Shown: in pieces, positions 13,651 through 23,168 of the stretch
Numbering within the stretch: position 1 is the stretch's first letter
How the letters are laid out: every line of letters starts with the position of its first letter
Assembly: GCA_014801075.1 (NCBI GenBank)
Contig: JAAVEW010000030.1
Location: 1-42,871, forward strand
DNA length: 42,871 nt
From: Barnesiella sp.
GTDB taxonomy: Bacteria > Bacteroidota > Bacteroidia > Bacteroidales > Muribaculaceae
Direction: 5' to 3'
Program-made: the position numbers and the translations under genes
Notes under the pieces: generated by a model
What the model was told of the DNA's origin: nothing
The model's database searches: none
The model's input: the letters and a program-made list of their open reading frames with translations, nothing else

Positions 13651-16560
13651 TTAGTATTTGAGGAGGAGGGTTGTCATGCCGTAGGGGGGCATTGTTACGG
13701 TGCCGTTGAAGTCGGCGGCGGGTTCCTCTCCTATCTCGCAGATGTAGGCTGCTGCGGGAGTGCTGCGGGGATAGGTTAAGTTGACGGTCTCTTCCTTGTC
13801 GGAGAGCGAGCGCAGGCGCACTACGAATGACTTGCCGTCGCCCTGATCCTTGATGATTGATACTACCACGTTATCGTTGTCGAGAGCTACGGGAGCTTTA
13901 ACCTCAGTTGCATTCTTTGAAAGGACATGCACGAGCGGCTGCGCCTGCTCCATACCGAAACGGTTTACGGCCGCTACGTCGAGCGCTCCGTGAGGCATCA
14001 TGCGGTAACGGAATGTTACGGGGCCATCCTGAGTCTGGGGGAAGTTGGTGTGCCAGTGATTGTTCATCACCCATGAATATATCTCGGTAGAGTGTTCGGG
14101 GAGTGAAGTTTTCCAGTCGCCGCTGTTACCCCAACCGTAGGCATTGTTGGCGAAGCGACCGCCGTATTCCATAAGGGGAGCGTCGAGCGAGCACCAGGTG
14201 ACACCGTGAGTATCGTTTGACAGGTCGGCCCAGCGCTGCAGTGCCATCCAGTTGCGGTTGCCCTGCTCCCACTGGTCCTTATCGGGTTGCATTACGCCCC
14301 AGGGAATATCGATGCGGGTTTCAGCACCGGGGATATTGAAGTTGAATCCGAAGTGGATACCCTCCTTGTCAGACACGGGGAGCTTATCAACGGTATTTGA
14401 CATCTCGGCCCAGGGCTGTCCGGCAATGAGGCGCACCGAACGAGTCACCGAGCGGCAACCGCGGGCGTTTGAGGTAACGGTTACTTCCGATACGAGAGGA
14501 CCGTTCTCGGTCACTTCCACTGACACCACGCTGTCGCTTTCGGGATTGTCAACATTGGCGGGGAGCCATACGAAGCGGTTGGAACCTTCGCTTATATAGT
14601 TGTAGTCGCTGCCGTTAAGGGTCAATGCTGTGATGTTACCGGTGACGGTATCGATGTTGACTTTAACAATACCGTTGGTGATTTCAGATTTCGACACACT
14701 GTTGGCCGAGGGGAGCGAGCAGTCGCCGCCTACCACAGTGTAGTGAGTAGTGCCGAAAGCGGGAGTTTCGTTGGCGAGGAACACGAGTTCGCCGGTCGAA
14801 AGACGCTGCGAGGGAACTTCATTACCGTTGTCGTCGACCACACGGTTGCCGCGGTAGCTCTCTTTATGCGCGAGAGTCACGAGACCTTTCTGCGGCCATG
14901 AGTGAGTGTTGATTACCGTCACACCACCCTCCGACGCGCCGTCCCAGGGGCTGAACGCACCGTTTGACTTGTCGGTCACGGGAGCGAGCACCTCGTCCAT
15001 GAGAGCCTTTGAACGCTTGTCAGCTTCCTCGAAATATGACTTCTTGACATCGAGAATCGCATCGCCGAAGTAAGGGTCGTTGGGGTTCTCGAAACACCAT
15101 GTATGTTCCGAACCGAGGATGATATAGCGCCATGCCTCCTCGATGTCGGTACGCGGAGCGGGCACGCCCTGATCGGCAAGCAGCGATGCCACGGTCTCCA
15201 CCTGTATCATGCGCTCCTTGGAGCGACGGTTGGTGGCGGTGAGGCTAGCAGCAGTGCCGAGGCCGTCGGTCCAGTATTCGGTATAGTCGCCCGAAACCAC
15301 AGGGAGAGTGTCGCCGTAGCGCTCCTCAATCATCTGCACCACCTCGCGGCCGTTGCTTATTTTGATATGGGGATAGGCATATTTCTCATTCCATTCGCGC
15401 ACGGCGTCGGGTATATCGGCATCAATTGGGTTATTGTCCCAGAGTGACCATGAAAGCATGGCGAAGTCATAGGGATAACCCTTCTCCTGAAGTTCGGTAA
15501 GCTGCTTGGTGAAGTCAACGTTGGCATAACCCATCTTGATTACAGCGGGTACTTTCGAGGGGTTGCGCTGTCCGAGCCACGGACGGCCTGTCTCGCCTCC
15601 TTTGTTCATACTGCCACTGTTGGCATAGCTGCCGGGCTGGAAGAAGAGCACCTTTGACTTGCCGTCGGGACCGAGCCACCAGAAGGCTTTGCCGTCGAGG
15701 TCGTTGTGGGCGTTACCGGTGCGGTCGCCGCCGTTGAGCCATGAGATGATATACTTCACACCCTGATTCTGCAACACGGGCACGAGACCCCACGAGATAC
15801 CGGGAATGTCAAACTGCTGGAAAACGTCAACGTCAACGCCCGAAAGATTCTGCATATCACGTGAGAATCCGAAGAGATGGAACAGCTCCTCGTCGGCGCA
15901 GATACTGGTGTTGAGGTTGACATAAGAGGCATCGACCGCGATATGACCGTGGCGTATTGCCGAGATAATGCTGTCGCGAAGTTCGGGGCGCGTATTCCAC
16001 AATCGCTCAATAGGCCATGTCACCTCGGGGTTCCACACCATCTTCGAGCCTTCGGGATAGTTGGCCGTCTCCTGACCGAGACGCATACCCTCTATTACAT
16101 TAGTTTTATGGAGAGTCTCGATATTTTTATGAGTATTGGTATAACCTATGTCAACGTGGGAGTGGTTGAAAAGATATACGGTAAACTGTCGCATCATCGG
16201 CACATTGACCGTGTCGACCAGCACCTTGCCACCGGCGCGGAGCGTCATGACTACCGTCTCGTCCTTGTCGACGCCTACATTCTTCGGCAGGAGAAATGTC
16301 AGTGTAGTGTCACCTTTTGCTGCGATGTCATAGGTTTTCTTCTCTTTCTTTTTTCCACATTTAGCCTCTACGGTGAGTTTGCCTGAGAGGCCCGAACCGT
16401 CGAGTTTCACATCAACTATACGACCGGCCGATTTGTCCTTGTGAAAGCCATACAAAGGTTTTACATCATACTGCACGGCCTGAGCCGAGGCCGCAGCAGG
16501 AAGTTGTGTCGCCGCACATGCCACGCATGCCACAGCAATCACTTTTTCCAATTTCTTCAT
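13651..16560 (-). CDS. Secreted alpha-mannosidase-like glycosidase (GH38)
   Basis: 969 residues with a signal peptide ending AAASAQA. A small beta domain (about 30-125) precedes the catalytic domain, which opens with FNHSHVDIGYTNTHK. His133 or His135 and Asp137 are the zinc ligands of the GH38 HxHxD-type motif. The likely nucleophile lies in FQQFDIPGISWG (Asp251). The C-terminal 450 residues are the beta-sandwich part typical of GH38, ending MPPYGMTTLLLKY. Compared with classic alpha-mannosidases the motif ends in GYT rather than GWT, so it may act on a different linkage. It is transcribed divergently from the fucosidase operon, consistent with joint use on host or plant glycans in the periplasm. 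Confidence 0.75.
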   Translation of the reverse strand: MKKLEKVIAVACVACAATQLPAAASAQAVQYDVKPLYGFHKDKSAGRIVDVKLDGSGLSGKLTVEAKCGKKKEKKTYDIAAKGDTTLTFLLPKNVGVDKDETVVMTLRAGGKVLVDTVNVPMMRQFTVYLFNHSHVDIGYTNTHKNIETLHKTNVIEGMRLGQETANYPEGSKMVWNPEVTWPIERLWNTRPELRDSIISAIRHGHIAVDASYVNLNTSICADEELFHLFGFSRDMQNLSGVDVDVFQQFDIPGISWGLVPVLQNQGVKYIISWLNGGDRTGNAHNDLDGKAFWWLGPDGKSKVLFFQPGSYANSGSMNKGGETGRPWLGQRNPSKVPAVIKMGYANVDFTKQLTELQEKGYPYDFAMLSWSLWDNNPIDADIPDAVREWNEKYAYPHIKISNGREVVQMIEERYGDTLPVVSGDYTEYWTDGLGTAASLTATNRRSKERMIQVETVASLLADQGVPAPRTDIEEAWRYIILGSEHTWCFENPNDPYFGDAILDVKKSYFEEADKRSKALMDEVLAPVTDKSNGAFSPWDGASEGGVTVINTHSWPQKGLVTLAHKESYRGNRVVDDNGNEVPSQRLSTGELVFLANETPAFGTTHYTVVGGDCSLPSANSVSKSEITNGIVKVNIDTVTGNITALTLNGSDYNYISEGSNRFVWLPANVDNPESDSVVSVEVTENGPLVSEVTVTSNARGCRSVTRSVRLIAGQPWAEMSNTVDKLPVSDKEGIHFGFNFNIPGAETRIDIPWGVMQPDKDQWEQGNRNWMALQRWADLSNDTHGVTWCSLDAPLMEYGGRFANNAYGWGNSGDWKTSLPEHSTEIYSWVMNNHWHTNFPQTQDGPVTFRYRMMPHGALDVAAVNRFGMEQAQPLVHVLSKNATEVKAPVALDNDNVVVSIIKDQGDGKSFVVRLRSLSDKEETVNLTYPRSTPAAAYICEIGEEPAADFNGTVTMPPYGMTTLLLKY

Positions 16561-16645
16561 GAATTTAAATTGTTAGGTTTTGGGTTAAAGTTCACAACAA
16601 ATTTAAGCAAAATTTCCCTAAATGCAGTCGCTTGAATCTAAATTT

Positions 16646-16676
16646 TTTGAAAATTTAAGAAAATTGTCTACCTTTG
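16646..16676 (+). promoter_or_regulatory. Promoter of the fucosidase-glucosidase operon
   Basis: TTTG (16646-16649), 19 bases, TACCTTTG (16669-16676), 54 bases before the ATG. For the divergent mannosidase a weaker TAAATTTG (16605-16598) can be seen on the minus strand. Confidence 0.75.
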
Positions 16677-16730
16677 TATCAGACTTGAACAGTCTCTATT
16701 ATATATAATAAGTCTAACCCTAACATCTGC

Positions 16731-18104
16731 ATGAAAAAACTAATTTTATCGGCGATTGCCGCCATGACTTGTCTCGGCTCGTATGCCGACAATCTCAAAG
16801 ATCTCCAGCAAAACTTCGTCAACGACCGCTTCGGCATGTTCATTCACTTCAACATGCCTACATTTGTCGACCAGGACTGGCCCGACCCCGACCAACCCGC
16901 CGAAACTTTCAAGCCTGAAAAGCTCGACTGCAAGCAGTGGGCCGAGGGTGCCAAACTCGCAGGCATGAAATTCGGCTGCCTCACCACCAAGCACCACAGT
17001 GGCTACTGCATCTGGGACACCGAGACCACCGACTACAACTGCGTTGACAGCGGCTTCGGTCGTGACGTTGTCAAGGAATATACCGACGCATTCCGCGATG
17101 CCGGCCTCGGCGTGATGCTCTACTACTCAATCCTCGACACCCACCACCGCATACGCCCCGGCTATATCAACCCCTCTCACACCGACTTCATCAAGAGCCA
17201 GCTCCACGAACTCCTGACCAACTACGGTCCCATCTCCGGCATCATCATAGACGGCTGGGACGCACCCTGGTCACGCATCAGCTACGAGGAAGTGCCCTTT
17301 GACGACATTTACCATTACATCAAGCAACTGCAGCCCGACTGCCTCGTAATGGACCTCAACGCCGCCAAGTATCCGCAGGACGTGCTTTTCTACACCGACA
17401 TCAAATCATTCGAGCAGAATGCCGGACAGCACATCTCAACCGACACCAACGTGCTCCCCTCGCTCTCATGCCTGCCGCTCAACGATGCATGGTTCTGGAA
17501 ATCCTACTACCCCACCACCGACGTCAAGTCGCCTGAATGGATTGTCAACGAGAACGTGCTCCCCTGCAACGAAGCCTACTGTACCTACGTGCTCAACGTA
17601 GCGCCCAACACCGACGGCCTCATCGACGACAACGCCATGAAAGCCCTCGGCGAAATAGGCCGCCTCTACAAACCGCGCGAAGGCAAGGACAAAACCCTCA
17701 CCGCAGGCGGTCATCCCATCACTGCTGAGAACATAGCCAAACGTCGCCCCGCCGAGTCATCATGGAGCAATGACGGCTCTATCATGGACTATGCCAACGA
17801 CGACAACTTCGGCTCGGCATGGATTTCCAACCGCTGCGTGGCCGAACCCTGGTACATGGTGAAACTCGACCGCTCGACACCAATCAACACCATCACCCTC
17901 ACCGACCACAACTGCAGTTTCGACGATTACAAAATCTACTACGATGCCGACGGCGAGTGGGTTGAGATACCGGTTGAGCCTCAGTCAGGCAAAGTGAAGG
18001 TGCATCGCTTCGACCCCGTCTACGCTTCGGCCGTGAAAGTTACATTCCACCCCACAGTATCCGAAATGACCCTCCACGAAATCGGCGTCTACAACCAGCG
18101 TTGA
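16731..18104 (+). CDS. Secreted alpha-L-fucosidase (GH29) with C-terminal discoidin-like domain
   Basis: 457 residues with a signal peptide ending GSYA. The GH29 barrel shows RFGMFIHF (33-40), the fucose-binding LTTKHHSGYCIW (84-95) and the nucleophile strand GIIIDGW (Asp174). From about residue 330 an F5/8 type C (galactose-binding-like) domain follows (AESSWSNDGSIMDYANDDNF ... ISNRCVAEPWYMVKLD), and it ends EIGVYNQR. It should release terminal fucose from glycans in the periplasm or at the surface. A GH3 gene follows after 39 bases and is presumably co-transcribed. Codon use is strongly GC-rich, unlike the accessory island. Confidence 0.85.
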   Translation: MKKLILSAIAAMTCLGSYADNLKDLQQNFVNDRFGMFIHFNMPTFVDQDWPDPDQPAETFKPEKLDCKQWAEGAKLAGMKFGCLTTKHHSGYCIWDTETTDYNCVDSGFGRDVVKEYTDAFRDAGLGVMLYYSILDTHHRIRPGYINPSHTDFIKSQLHELLTNYGPISGIIIDGWDAPWSRISYEEVPFDDIYHYIKQLQPDCLVMDLNAAKYPQDVLFYTDIKSFEQNAGQHISTDTNVLPSLSCLPLNDAWFWKSYYPTTDVKSPEWIVNENVLPCNEAYCTYVLNVAPNTDGLIDDNAMKALGEIGRLYKPREGKDKTLTAGGHPITAENIAKRRPAESSWSNDGSIMDYANDDNFGSAWISNRCVAEPWYMVKLDRSTPINTITLTDHNCSFDDYKIYYDADGEWVEIPVEPQSGKVKVHRFDPVYASAVKVTFHPTVSEMTLHEIGVYNQR

Positions 18105-18143
18105 TTCCACCGCGATATAACGATACGCAAAAACTATATTCGT

Positions 18144-20393
18144 ATGAAAAAACTCTTAAAGGCTGTCGCAATGGTTTCCGTTGCGACAGTTTCACATTCA
18201 GCCCTTTCGGCTCAGACTCCCGTCTATCTCGATGAGAGCAAGCCGCTTGAAGAACGAGTGCAGGACGCTCTGTCACGCATGACCATCGCCGACAAAATCG
18301 GTATCATACACGCGCAGAGCAAATTTTCATCGCCCGGCGTGCAGCGTCTCGGCATCCCCGAGATATGGTGTACCGACGGTCCGCACGGCATCCGCCCCGA
18401 CGTGCTTTGGGACGAGTGGGAGCAGGCCGGTGCCACCAACGACTCCTGCGTGGCTTTCCCCGCGCTCACCTGCCTTGCCGCGACCTGGAACCCCGACATG
18501 GCAGCCCTCTACGGCAAGTCAATCGGCGAGGAAGCCCGTTACCGCAACAAGAGCGTGCTCCTCGGTCCCGGTGTCAACATCAACCGCACTCCGCTCAACG
18601 GCCGCAACTTCGAGTACATGGGTGAGGACCCGTACCTTACTTCGCGGATGGTAGCCCCCTACGTGCGCGGCGTGCAGGATAACGGCGTGGCTGCCTGCGT
18701 GAAGCACTACGCGCTCAACAATCAGGAGACCGACCGCGACCACGTCAACGTGCTTGTCGACGACCGCGCCCTCCATGAGATATACCTCCCCGGCTTCAAA
18801 GCCGCCGTGAAGGATGGCGGTGCATGGGCCATCATGCCGGGCTACAACAAGTATGCCGGCGACCATGCCTGCGAGAACTCCGTGCTCCTGCTTGACATAC
18901 TCAAAGGCGACTGGGGCTTTGACGGCGTAGCCATCTCCGACTGGGGCGCTGTCCACAACACCGACAAGGTTGCACGCAACGGCCTCGACATGGAGTTCGG
19001 CTCATGGACCAACGGCCTCAACTGGGGCAGCTCCGATGCCTACGACAATTACTTCCTTGCCAAGCCCTACGAGCAGGCTATCATTGAAGGACGACTCCCC
19101 GTCGACGACCTCAACGACAAGGCAGCCCGCGTGCTTCGCCTCATCATGCGCACGGCCATGGACCGCAACCGCCCCTTCGGCTCCATGAACTCTCCGGAGC
19201 ATTACGCCGCAGCCCGTCAGATTGGCGGCGAGGGCGTTGTGCTGCTGAAAAACGAAGGCTCTCTGCTGCCGCTCAAGCCGGACCTGAAGGTGCTTGTCGT
19301 AGGAGAGAACGCGCTCAAGATGATGACCGTTGGCGGCGGCTCATCCTCGCTCAAGGCTCAGCGTGAAATCGTTCCGCTCGACGGACTGAGAGCGGCTGCA
19401 GCCGACAAAGGCATCGAACTCAGCTACGAACGCGGCTACGTAGGTGACATCACCGGCGAATACAACGGCGTGACCACCGGTCAGAACCTCAACGACAACC
19501 GCACGGCCGAGCAACTTATCACCGACGCTGTCAAAGCCGCCAAAGAGGCTGATGTAGTGCTCTTTATCGGCGGTCTCAACAAGTCTGACCGTCAGGACGC
19601 CGAGGGATGTGACCGCGACTCGTTCGCTCTCCCCTATAATCAGGACAAAGTGATTGAAGCCCTCGCCGCCGCCAATCCCAATACCGTTGTAGTCAACATC
19701 ACGGGCAACGCCTATGCGATGCCCTGGAAGGATAAAGTGCCGGCTATCGTGCAGGACTGGTACATCGGTTCGGAAGCGGGCAACGTGTTGGCCGACGTAC
19801 TCTTCGGCGACGTCAATCCCTCCGGCAAACTGCCCATCACCTTTGCCTCGGCGCTTACCGACTACGCCGCGCATGCCGATAACGACCCTGCCATGTATCC
19901 CGGAGTCGATGGCGACGTGCATTACAAAGAGGGCATCAACGTTGGCTACCGTTACACCGACCGTCTCAAACCCTCGCGCGTAAACTACGCCTTCGGTCAC
20001 GGTCTCAGCTACACCACCTTTGAGCTGGGCAAAGCCACCCTCTCCGCCTCCACCCTCCCTGCCGACGGCGCGGTGACTGTCACCGTACCCGTCACCAACA
20101 CCGGCGACCGCAAAGGCAAGGAAGTAGTGCAGGTGTATGTGCGCGACGTCAAGAGTTCTGTTGAGCGCCCCTACAAGGAACTGAAAGCATTCCGCAAAGT
20201 ATCGGTTGCTCCCGGCGAAACAGTCGATGTCACACTCACTCTCAACAAGGAAGCATTCGCATTCTACAACGACAAGACCCGTCAGTGGGAAGTTGAACCG
20301 GGCAAATTTGAAATCCTGATAGGCAACAGTTCAGCCAACATCACCTCCCGCCTCCCCCTCAATGTTACCACTCCCCTCACCTGGAAAGACTGA
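18144..20393 (+). CDS. Secreted beta-glucosidase-type glycosidase (GH3)
   Basis: 749 residues with a signal peptide ending LSAQ. The GH3 N-domain is evident from CVKHYALNNQE (185-195) and the nucleophile strand GVAISDWGAVH (Asp266). The C-domain follows with EGVVLLKNEGSLLPL, then SGKLPITFA, YAFGHGLSYTTFEL and a C-terminal fibronectin type III-like domain (VQVYVRDVKSSVERPYKELK). The length and domain order are those of BglX-type enzymes. It cleaves terminal beta-linked glucose or a related sugar in the periplasm; the exact specificity cannot be read from sequence. It is second in the operon after the fucosidase and ends at a strong terminator. Confidence 0.88.
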   Translation: MKKLLKAVAMVSVATVSHSALSAQTPVYLDESKPLEERVQDALSRMTIADKIGIIHAQSKFSSPGVQRLGIPEIWCTDGPHGIRPDVLWDEWEQAGATNDSCVAFPALTCLAATWNPDMAALYGKSIGEEARYRNKSVLLGPGVNINRTPLNGRNFEYMGEDPYLTSRMVAPYVRGVQDNGVAACVKHYALNNQETDRDHVNVLVDDRALHEIYLPGFKAAVKDGGAWAIMPGYNKYAGDHACENSVLLLDILKGDWGFDGVAISDWGAVHNTDKVARNGLDMEFGSWTNGLNWGSSDAYDNYFLAKPYEQAIIEGRLPVDDLNDKAARVLRLIMRTAMDRNRPFGSMNSPEHYAAARQIGGEGVVLLKNEGSLLPLKPDLKVLVVGENALKMMTVGGGSSSLKAQREIVPLDGLRAAAADKGIELSYERGYVGDITGEYNGVTTGQNLNDNRTAEQLITDAVKAAKEADVVLFIGGLNKSDRQDAEGCDRDSFALPYNQDKVIEALAAANPNTVVVNITGNAYAMPWKDKVPAIVQDWYIGSEAGNVLADVLFGDVNPSGKLPITFASALTDYAAHADNDPAMYPGVDGDVHYKEGINVGYRYTDRLKPSRVNYAFGHGLSYTTFELGKATLSASTLPADGAVTVTVPVTNTGDRKGKEVVQVYVRDVKSSVERPYKELKAFRKVSVAPGETVDVTLTLNKEAFAFYNDKTRQWEVEPGKFEILIGNSSANITSRLPLNVTTPLTWKD

Positions 20394-20410
20394 CATCAAT
20401 ACATTACCAT

Positions 20411-20453
20411 AAAAGAGCAGGGAACGCAATCAGTCGCGTTCCCTGCTCTTTTT
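20411..20453. terminator. Bidirectional terminator with partial duplicate
   Basis: AAAGAGCAGGGAACGC / GCGTTCCCTGCTCTTT plus T-run, between the convergent GH3 and receptor genes. The 3' arm (AGTTCCCTGCTCTTTT) is repeated once more at 20457-20472. Confidence 0.8.
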
Positions 20454-20518
20454 AATAGTTCCCTGCTCTTTTAATAAACTTTCTTAATAATCGGAATGAA
20501 CTGTCAGCGAATATGCTG

Positions 20519-22939
20519 TTAGAAATCAATCGTCAGACGCACGTTGAACTGACGGCGGGTCAGGTAGTTGGGGACGGCGTACTGAATGTCGTTGACATCG
20601 GTCACCCAGTAGTAGGAGCTGACGTTGGATATATCAAGCAGGTTGAACACGTCCACTCCCAGCCACACTGACTTGAGATAGCGGTGAAGTCCCGAAGGAT
20701 TGTCACCCTCGCCGAGCAGCGAGAGGAGCGCGTAAGAGAGGCCGACGTCAACACGCTTGTAGGCCGGAGCGCGGAAGTAACCCTTGTCGCGAGTGCTGTG
20801 GGGAGCGGTAGTGGGAAGTCCGTCGGAGAGGATTCCACGCAGCGAGAATTTCAGTTTGGGGAACTTCGGGAAATAATCGGTGAAGAAGAGAGCAAATGAA
20901 TAACGCTGGTCGGTAGGACGCGGCACATTCACGCCGTTGAGTTTCTCGTTGGTTTTCATAAGCGAGAAACTGATCCACGAGTCAGTGCCGGGCACGAACT
21001 GACCGAAGAGTTTGAGGTCAAGTCCGGCGGTGTAGCCCGAGGTCTCGTTCTTACCCGAGTAAACTATCTTAAGGTTATCGACTTCGTAGGGTATGAGGTT
21101 GCCGAGGTTCTTGTAATACAGCTCGCCGGAGAGCTTGAACGGACGGTCAAACGCGCGGAACGTGTAGTCCGAGCCGAGGATAAAATGAATGGAGCGCTGC
21201 GACTTGATGTCGGTGTTGAGCGCTATGACGGTATTGCCCTCGCCATCCTCAACCGGCATGCGGTATTCCTTGTAGAACGGCGACTGATAGTACATGCCGG
21301 CCGCAAGGCGCATGGTAAGATTGCTGTTGCGCTCGGGCACGAAGGCCACCGACGCACGCGGACTCACGAGAAATTCCTTATTGAAATCCCAGTAACTCAA
21401 TCGCAGACCGCCGTTGATGGCGAGATAGCCCGACGACATGTTGACGCGGTAGGAATCCTGCAGGTAGAAGGCAAGACGGTTGGAGGAAATATCGTGGCGC
21501 GACGACAGGTTGTATATCATCTTGATGGCATTGGGGTCGGAGGGGAGAGTGAACCCGGCCGAGTCGCGCAATTCCCATTCGCGCGAACGCTCATGTATGG
21601 TTTCATGCTTGAAGTCAAGACCGTAGGACAGGTTGTGACGCTTGATACCGGTCTGCCCCTTGAGGCCGAGCGACATGACCGACATTTTCAGTCGGTTGCG
21701 GGCATGCTCATGGTAGCGTCCCACACCAAGTTCGCCACCGACCGCATTGTCGGAATCACCGCCACCCGTCGTACCAGCCTGATCGAGCCAATATTCGCCC
21801 GAAATGTCGTAGCTCACAAGCTCGTTGGTAAGATAGCCGGCGGCATTAAGCGCGAACTTCGTAGCGTCGGAAGCGCGGTAGGTAAGATTCAACGACCCGA
21901 AATAGGTCTCGAAGCGGTCCTTTTCCTGACCGTCGAAGTAAACTTTAAACTGCTTGGCATCATCCGAAGTGCCGAAGTTGGTCTGTCGGCTTGTCGGGGT
22001 GAAGTTGTAATTGTTGACGGCTATGTTGCCGAGGAACGACAGCTGCCACTTGCTGTTCATTTTCAGCACCATGTTGGTCTGGTAATCAAGGAAGTTGGGG
22101 TTATACTCCCCCTTGGTCTCCATCGAACTGAGCAGCGACGAGTTGCGTTTGTAGCGAAATCCGTGGAGTTGAGAGAAATGGCGAGAGTTCTGCCCTATCG
22201 ACACGTTAGCGCCCATCAGGCTCGCCGATACCGAGCCCTCGAAAGCCTCCGGCTCGCGGTAAGTGATGTCGAGCACCGACGACATTCTGTCGGCATACTC
22301 TGCACCGAATCCTCCGGTGGAGAAGCCGATGGCACCGACCATGTCGGGGTTGATGATACTCAATCCCTCCTGCTGTCCCGACGATATGAGCTGCGGGCGA
22401 TACACCTCAGTGCCGTTGATATACACCGAGTTTTCGTCATACGTGCCACCTCTGACCGAATATTGCGACGAGAGCTCATTATTGGAGTTGACGCCTGCGA
22501 TAGTTGCGAGCATGGCTTCCACGCTGCCCCCCGTAGCATCGGGCGAGAGGCGCACGTTGGAGGCGTCGACGCTCTGCATCTGCGAGGTCTGCTTCTTGAA
22601 GTCGGTGACCTCGATTTCGCCTATCTCATAGGAGGCGGGCAACATCTTCACATTGAGGGTCACGTCACCGGTTGCATCGATAAGACGGCGGTTCACCTCC
22701 TTGTAACCGATGCAGGTGAACACCACATTGATTGTGTCGCGCTGAGGCACCGACAGCGAGTAAGTGCCATCGAGTCCCGACGTTGCGCCCAGGGCTGTGC
22801 CCGCTATGCGCACCGAGACAAACTCCAGATCCTTATCTTCATTGTCGACAATCTTACCGTGGATTTTTACCTGAGCGTATCCCGCCATGCTGCAGAGCAT
22901 AACGGCAATGATGGATATATAGAATTTAAAAAGCTTCAT
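20519..22939 (-). CDS. TonB-dependent receptor with carboxypeptidase-like N-terminal domain
   Basis: 806 residues with a signal peptide ending AGYAQ. A carboxypeptidase-regulatory-like beta-sandwich (about 23-110: VKIHGKIVDNEDKDLEFVSV ... GTALGATSGLDGTYSLSV) is followed by a plug (EIEVTDFKKQ, QYSVRGGTYDENSVYINGTE) and a 22-strand-type barrel ending TRRQFNVRLTIDF. It imports an unidentified substrate across the outer membrane using TonB. It lacks a SusD partner, so it is not a standard SusC. It converges on the glycosidase operon. Upstream lies a TAATTTTG -7 element (23033-23026) close to a pair of direct repeats shared with the efflux operon. Confidence 0.88.
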   Translation of the reverse strand: MKLFKFYISIIAVMLCSMAGYAQVKIHGKIVDNEDKDLEFVSVRIAGTALGATSGLDGTYSLSVPQRDTINVVFTCIGYKEVNRRLIDATGDVTLNVKMLPASYEIGEIEVTDFKKQTSQMQSVDASNVRLSPDATGGSVEAMLATIAGVNSNNELSSQYSVRGGTYDENSVYINGTEVYRPQLISSGQQEGLSIINPDMVGAIGFSTGGFGAEYADRMSSVLDITYREPEAFEGSVSASLMGANVSIGQNSRHFSQLHGFRYKRNSSLLSSMETKGEYNPNFLDYQTNMVLKMNSKWQLSFLGNIAVNNYNFTPTSRQTNFGTSDDAKQFKVYFDGQEKDRFETYFGSLNLTYRASDATKFALNAAGYLTNELVSYDISGEYWLDQAGTTGGGDSDNAVGGELGVGRYHEHARNRLKMSVMSLGLKGQTGIKRHNLSYGLDFKHETIHERSREWELRDSAGFTLPSDPNAIKMIYNLSSRHDISSNRLAFYLQDSYRVNMSSGYLAINGGLRLSYWDFNKEFLVSPRASVAFVPERNSNLTMRLAAGMYYQSPFYKEYRMPVEDGEGNTVIALNTDIKSQRSIHFILGSDYTFRAFDRPFKLSGELYYKNLGNLIPYEVDNLKIVYSGKNETSGYTAGLDLKLFGQFVPGTDSWISFSLMKTNEKLNGVNVPRPTDQRYSFALFFTDYFPKFPKLKFSLRGILSDGLPTTAPHSTRDKGYFRAPAYKRVDVGLSYALLSLLGEGDNPSGLHRYLKSVWLGVDVFNLLDISNVSSYYWVTDVNDIQYAVPNYLTRRQFNVRLTIDF

Positions 22940-23055
22940 TACAGTTTCCTGATATACTTATAATAAGTAGCAGTTGAGAATAATTTTATATAGTTTCTAC
23001 TAAGGAAATAACGTCAAAACGCCTGCAAAATTATATACACCGCAAGAAAAACCGT

Positions 23056-23086
23056 CATCTTTCCATTAATAACCACCATCTTTCCA
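23056..23086. promoter_or_regulatory. Direct repeats in the receptor/efflux intergenic region
   Basis: CATCTTTCCA occurs at 23056-23065 and 23077-23086, a spacing of 21 bases (two helical turns), each followed by a TAA-containing AT-rich stretch. They lie between the divergent receptor and OMF starts, just upstream of the receptor's -7 element. A tandem binding site for a regulator is likely; which gene it controls is not clear. Confidence 0.45.
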
Positions 23087-23168
23087 CTAAATAATAATAT
23101 TGATTATTAGACGGAATGCGAACTTTATGCCCCCCAAAAGCGTAATAAACTTAAACTTTTATTCATCT

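Noticed and set aside
20519-22939. SusC-type receptor of a polysaccharide utilisation locus.
   Set aside because: No SusD neighbour, about 200 residues shorter than typical SusC, and transcribed towards rather than with the glycosidases.
21185-22963. Very long open frame on the plus strand opposite the TonB receptor (over 590 codons).
   Set aside because: It is the antisense shadow of a GC-rich gene. The translation is His/Arg/Val-rich without any domain, and the receptor on the other strand is unmistakable.
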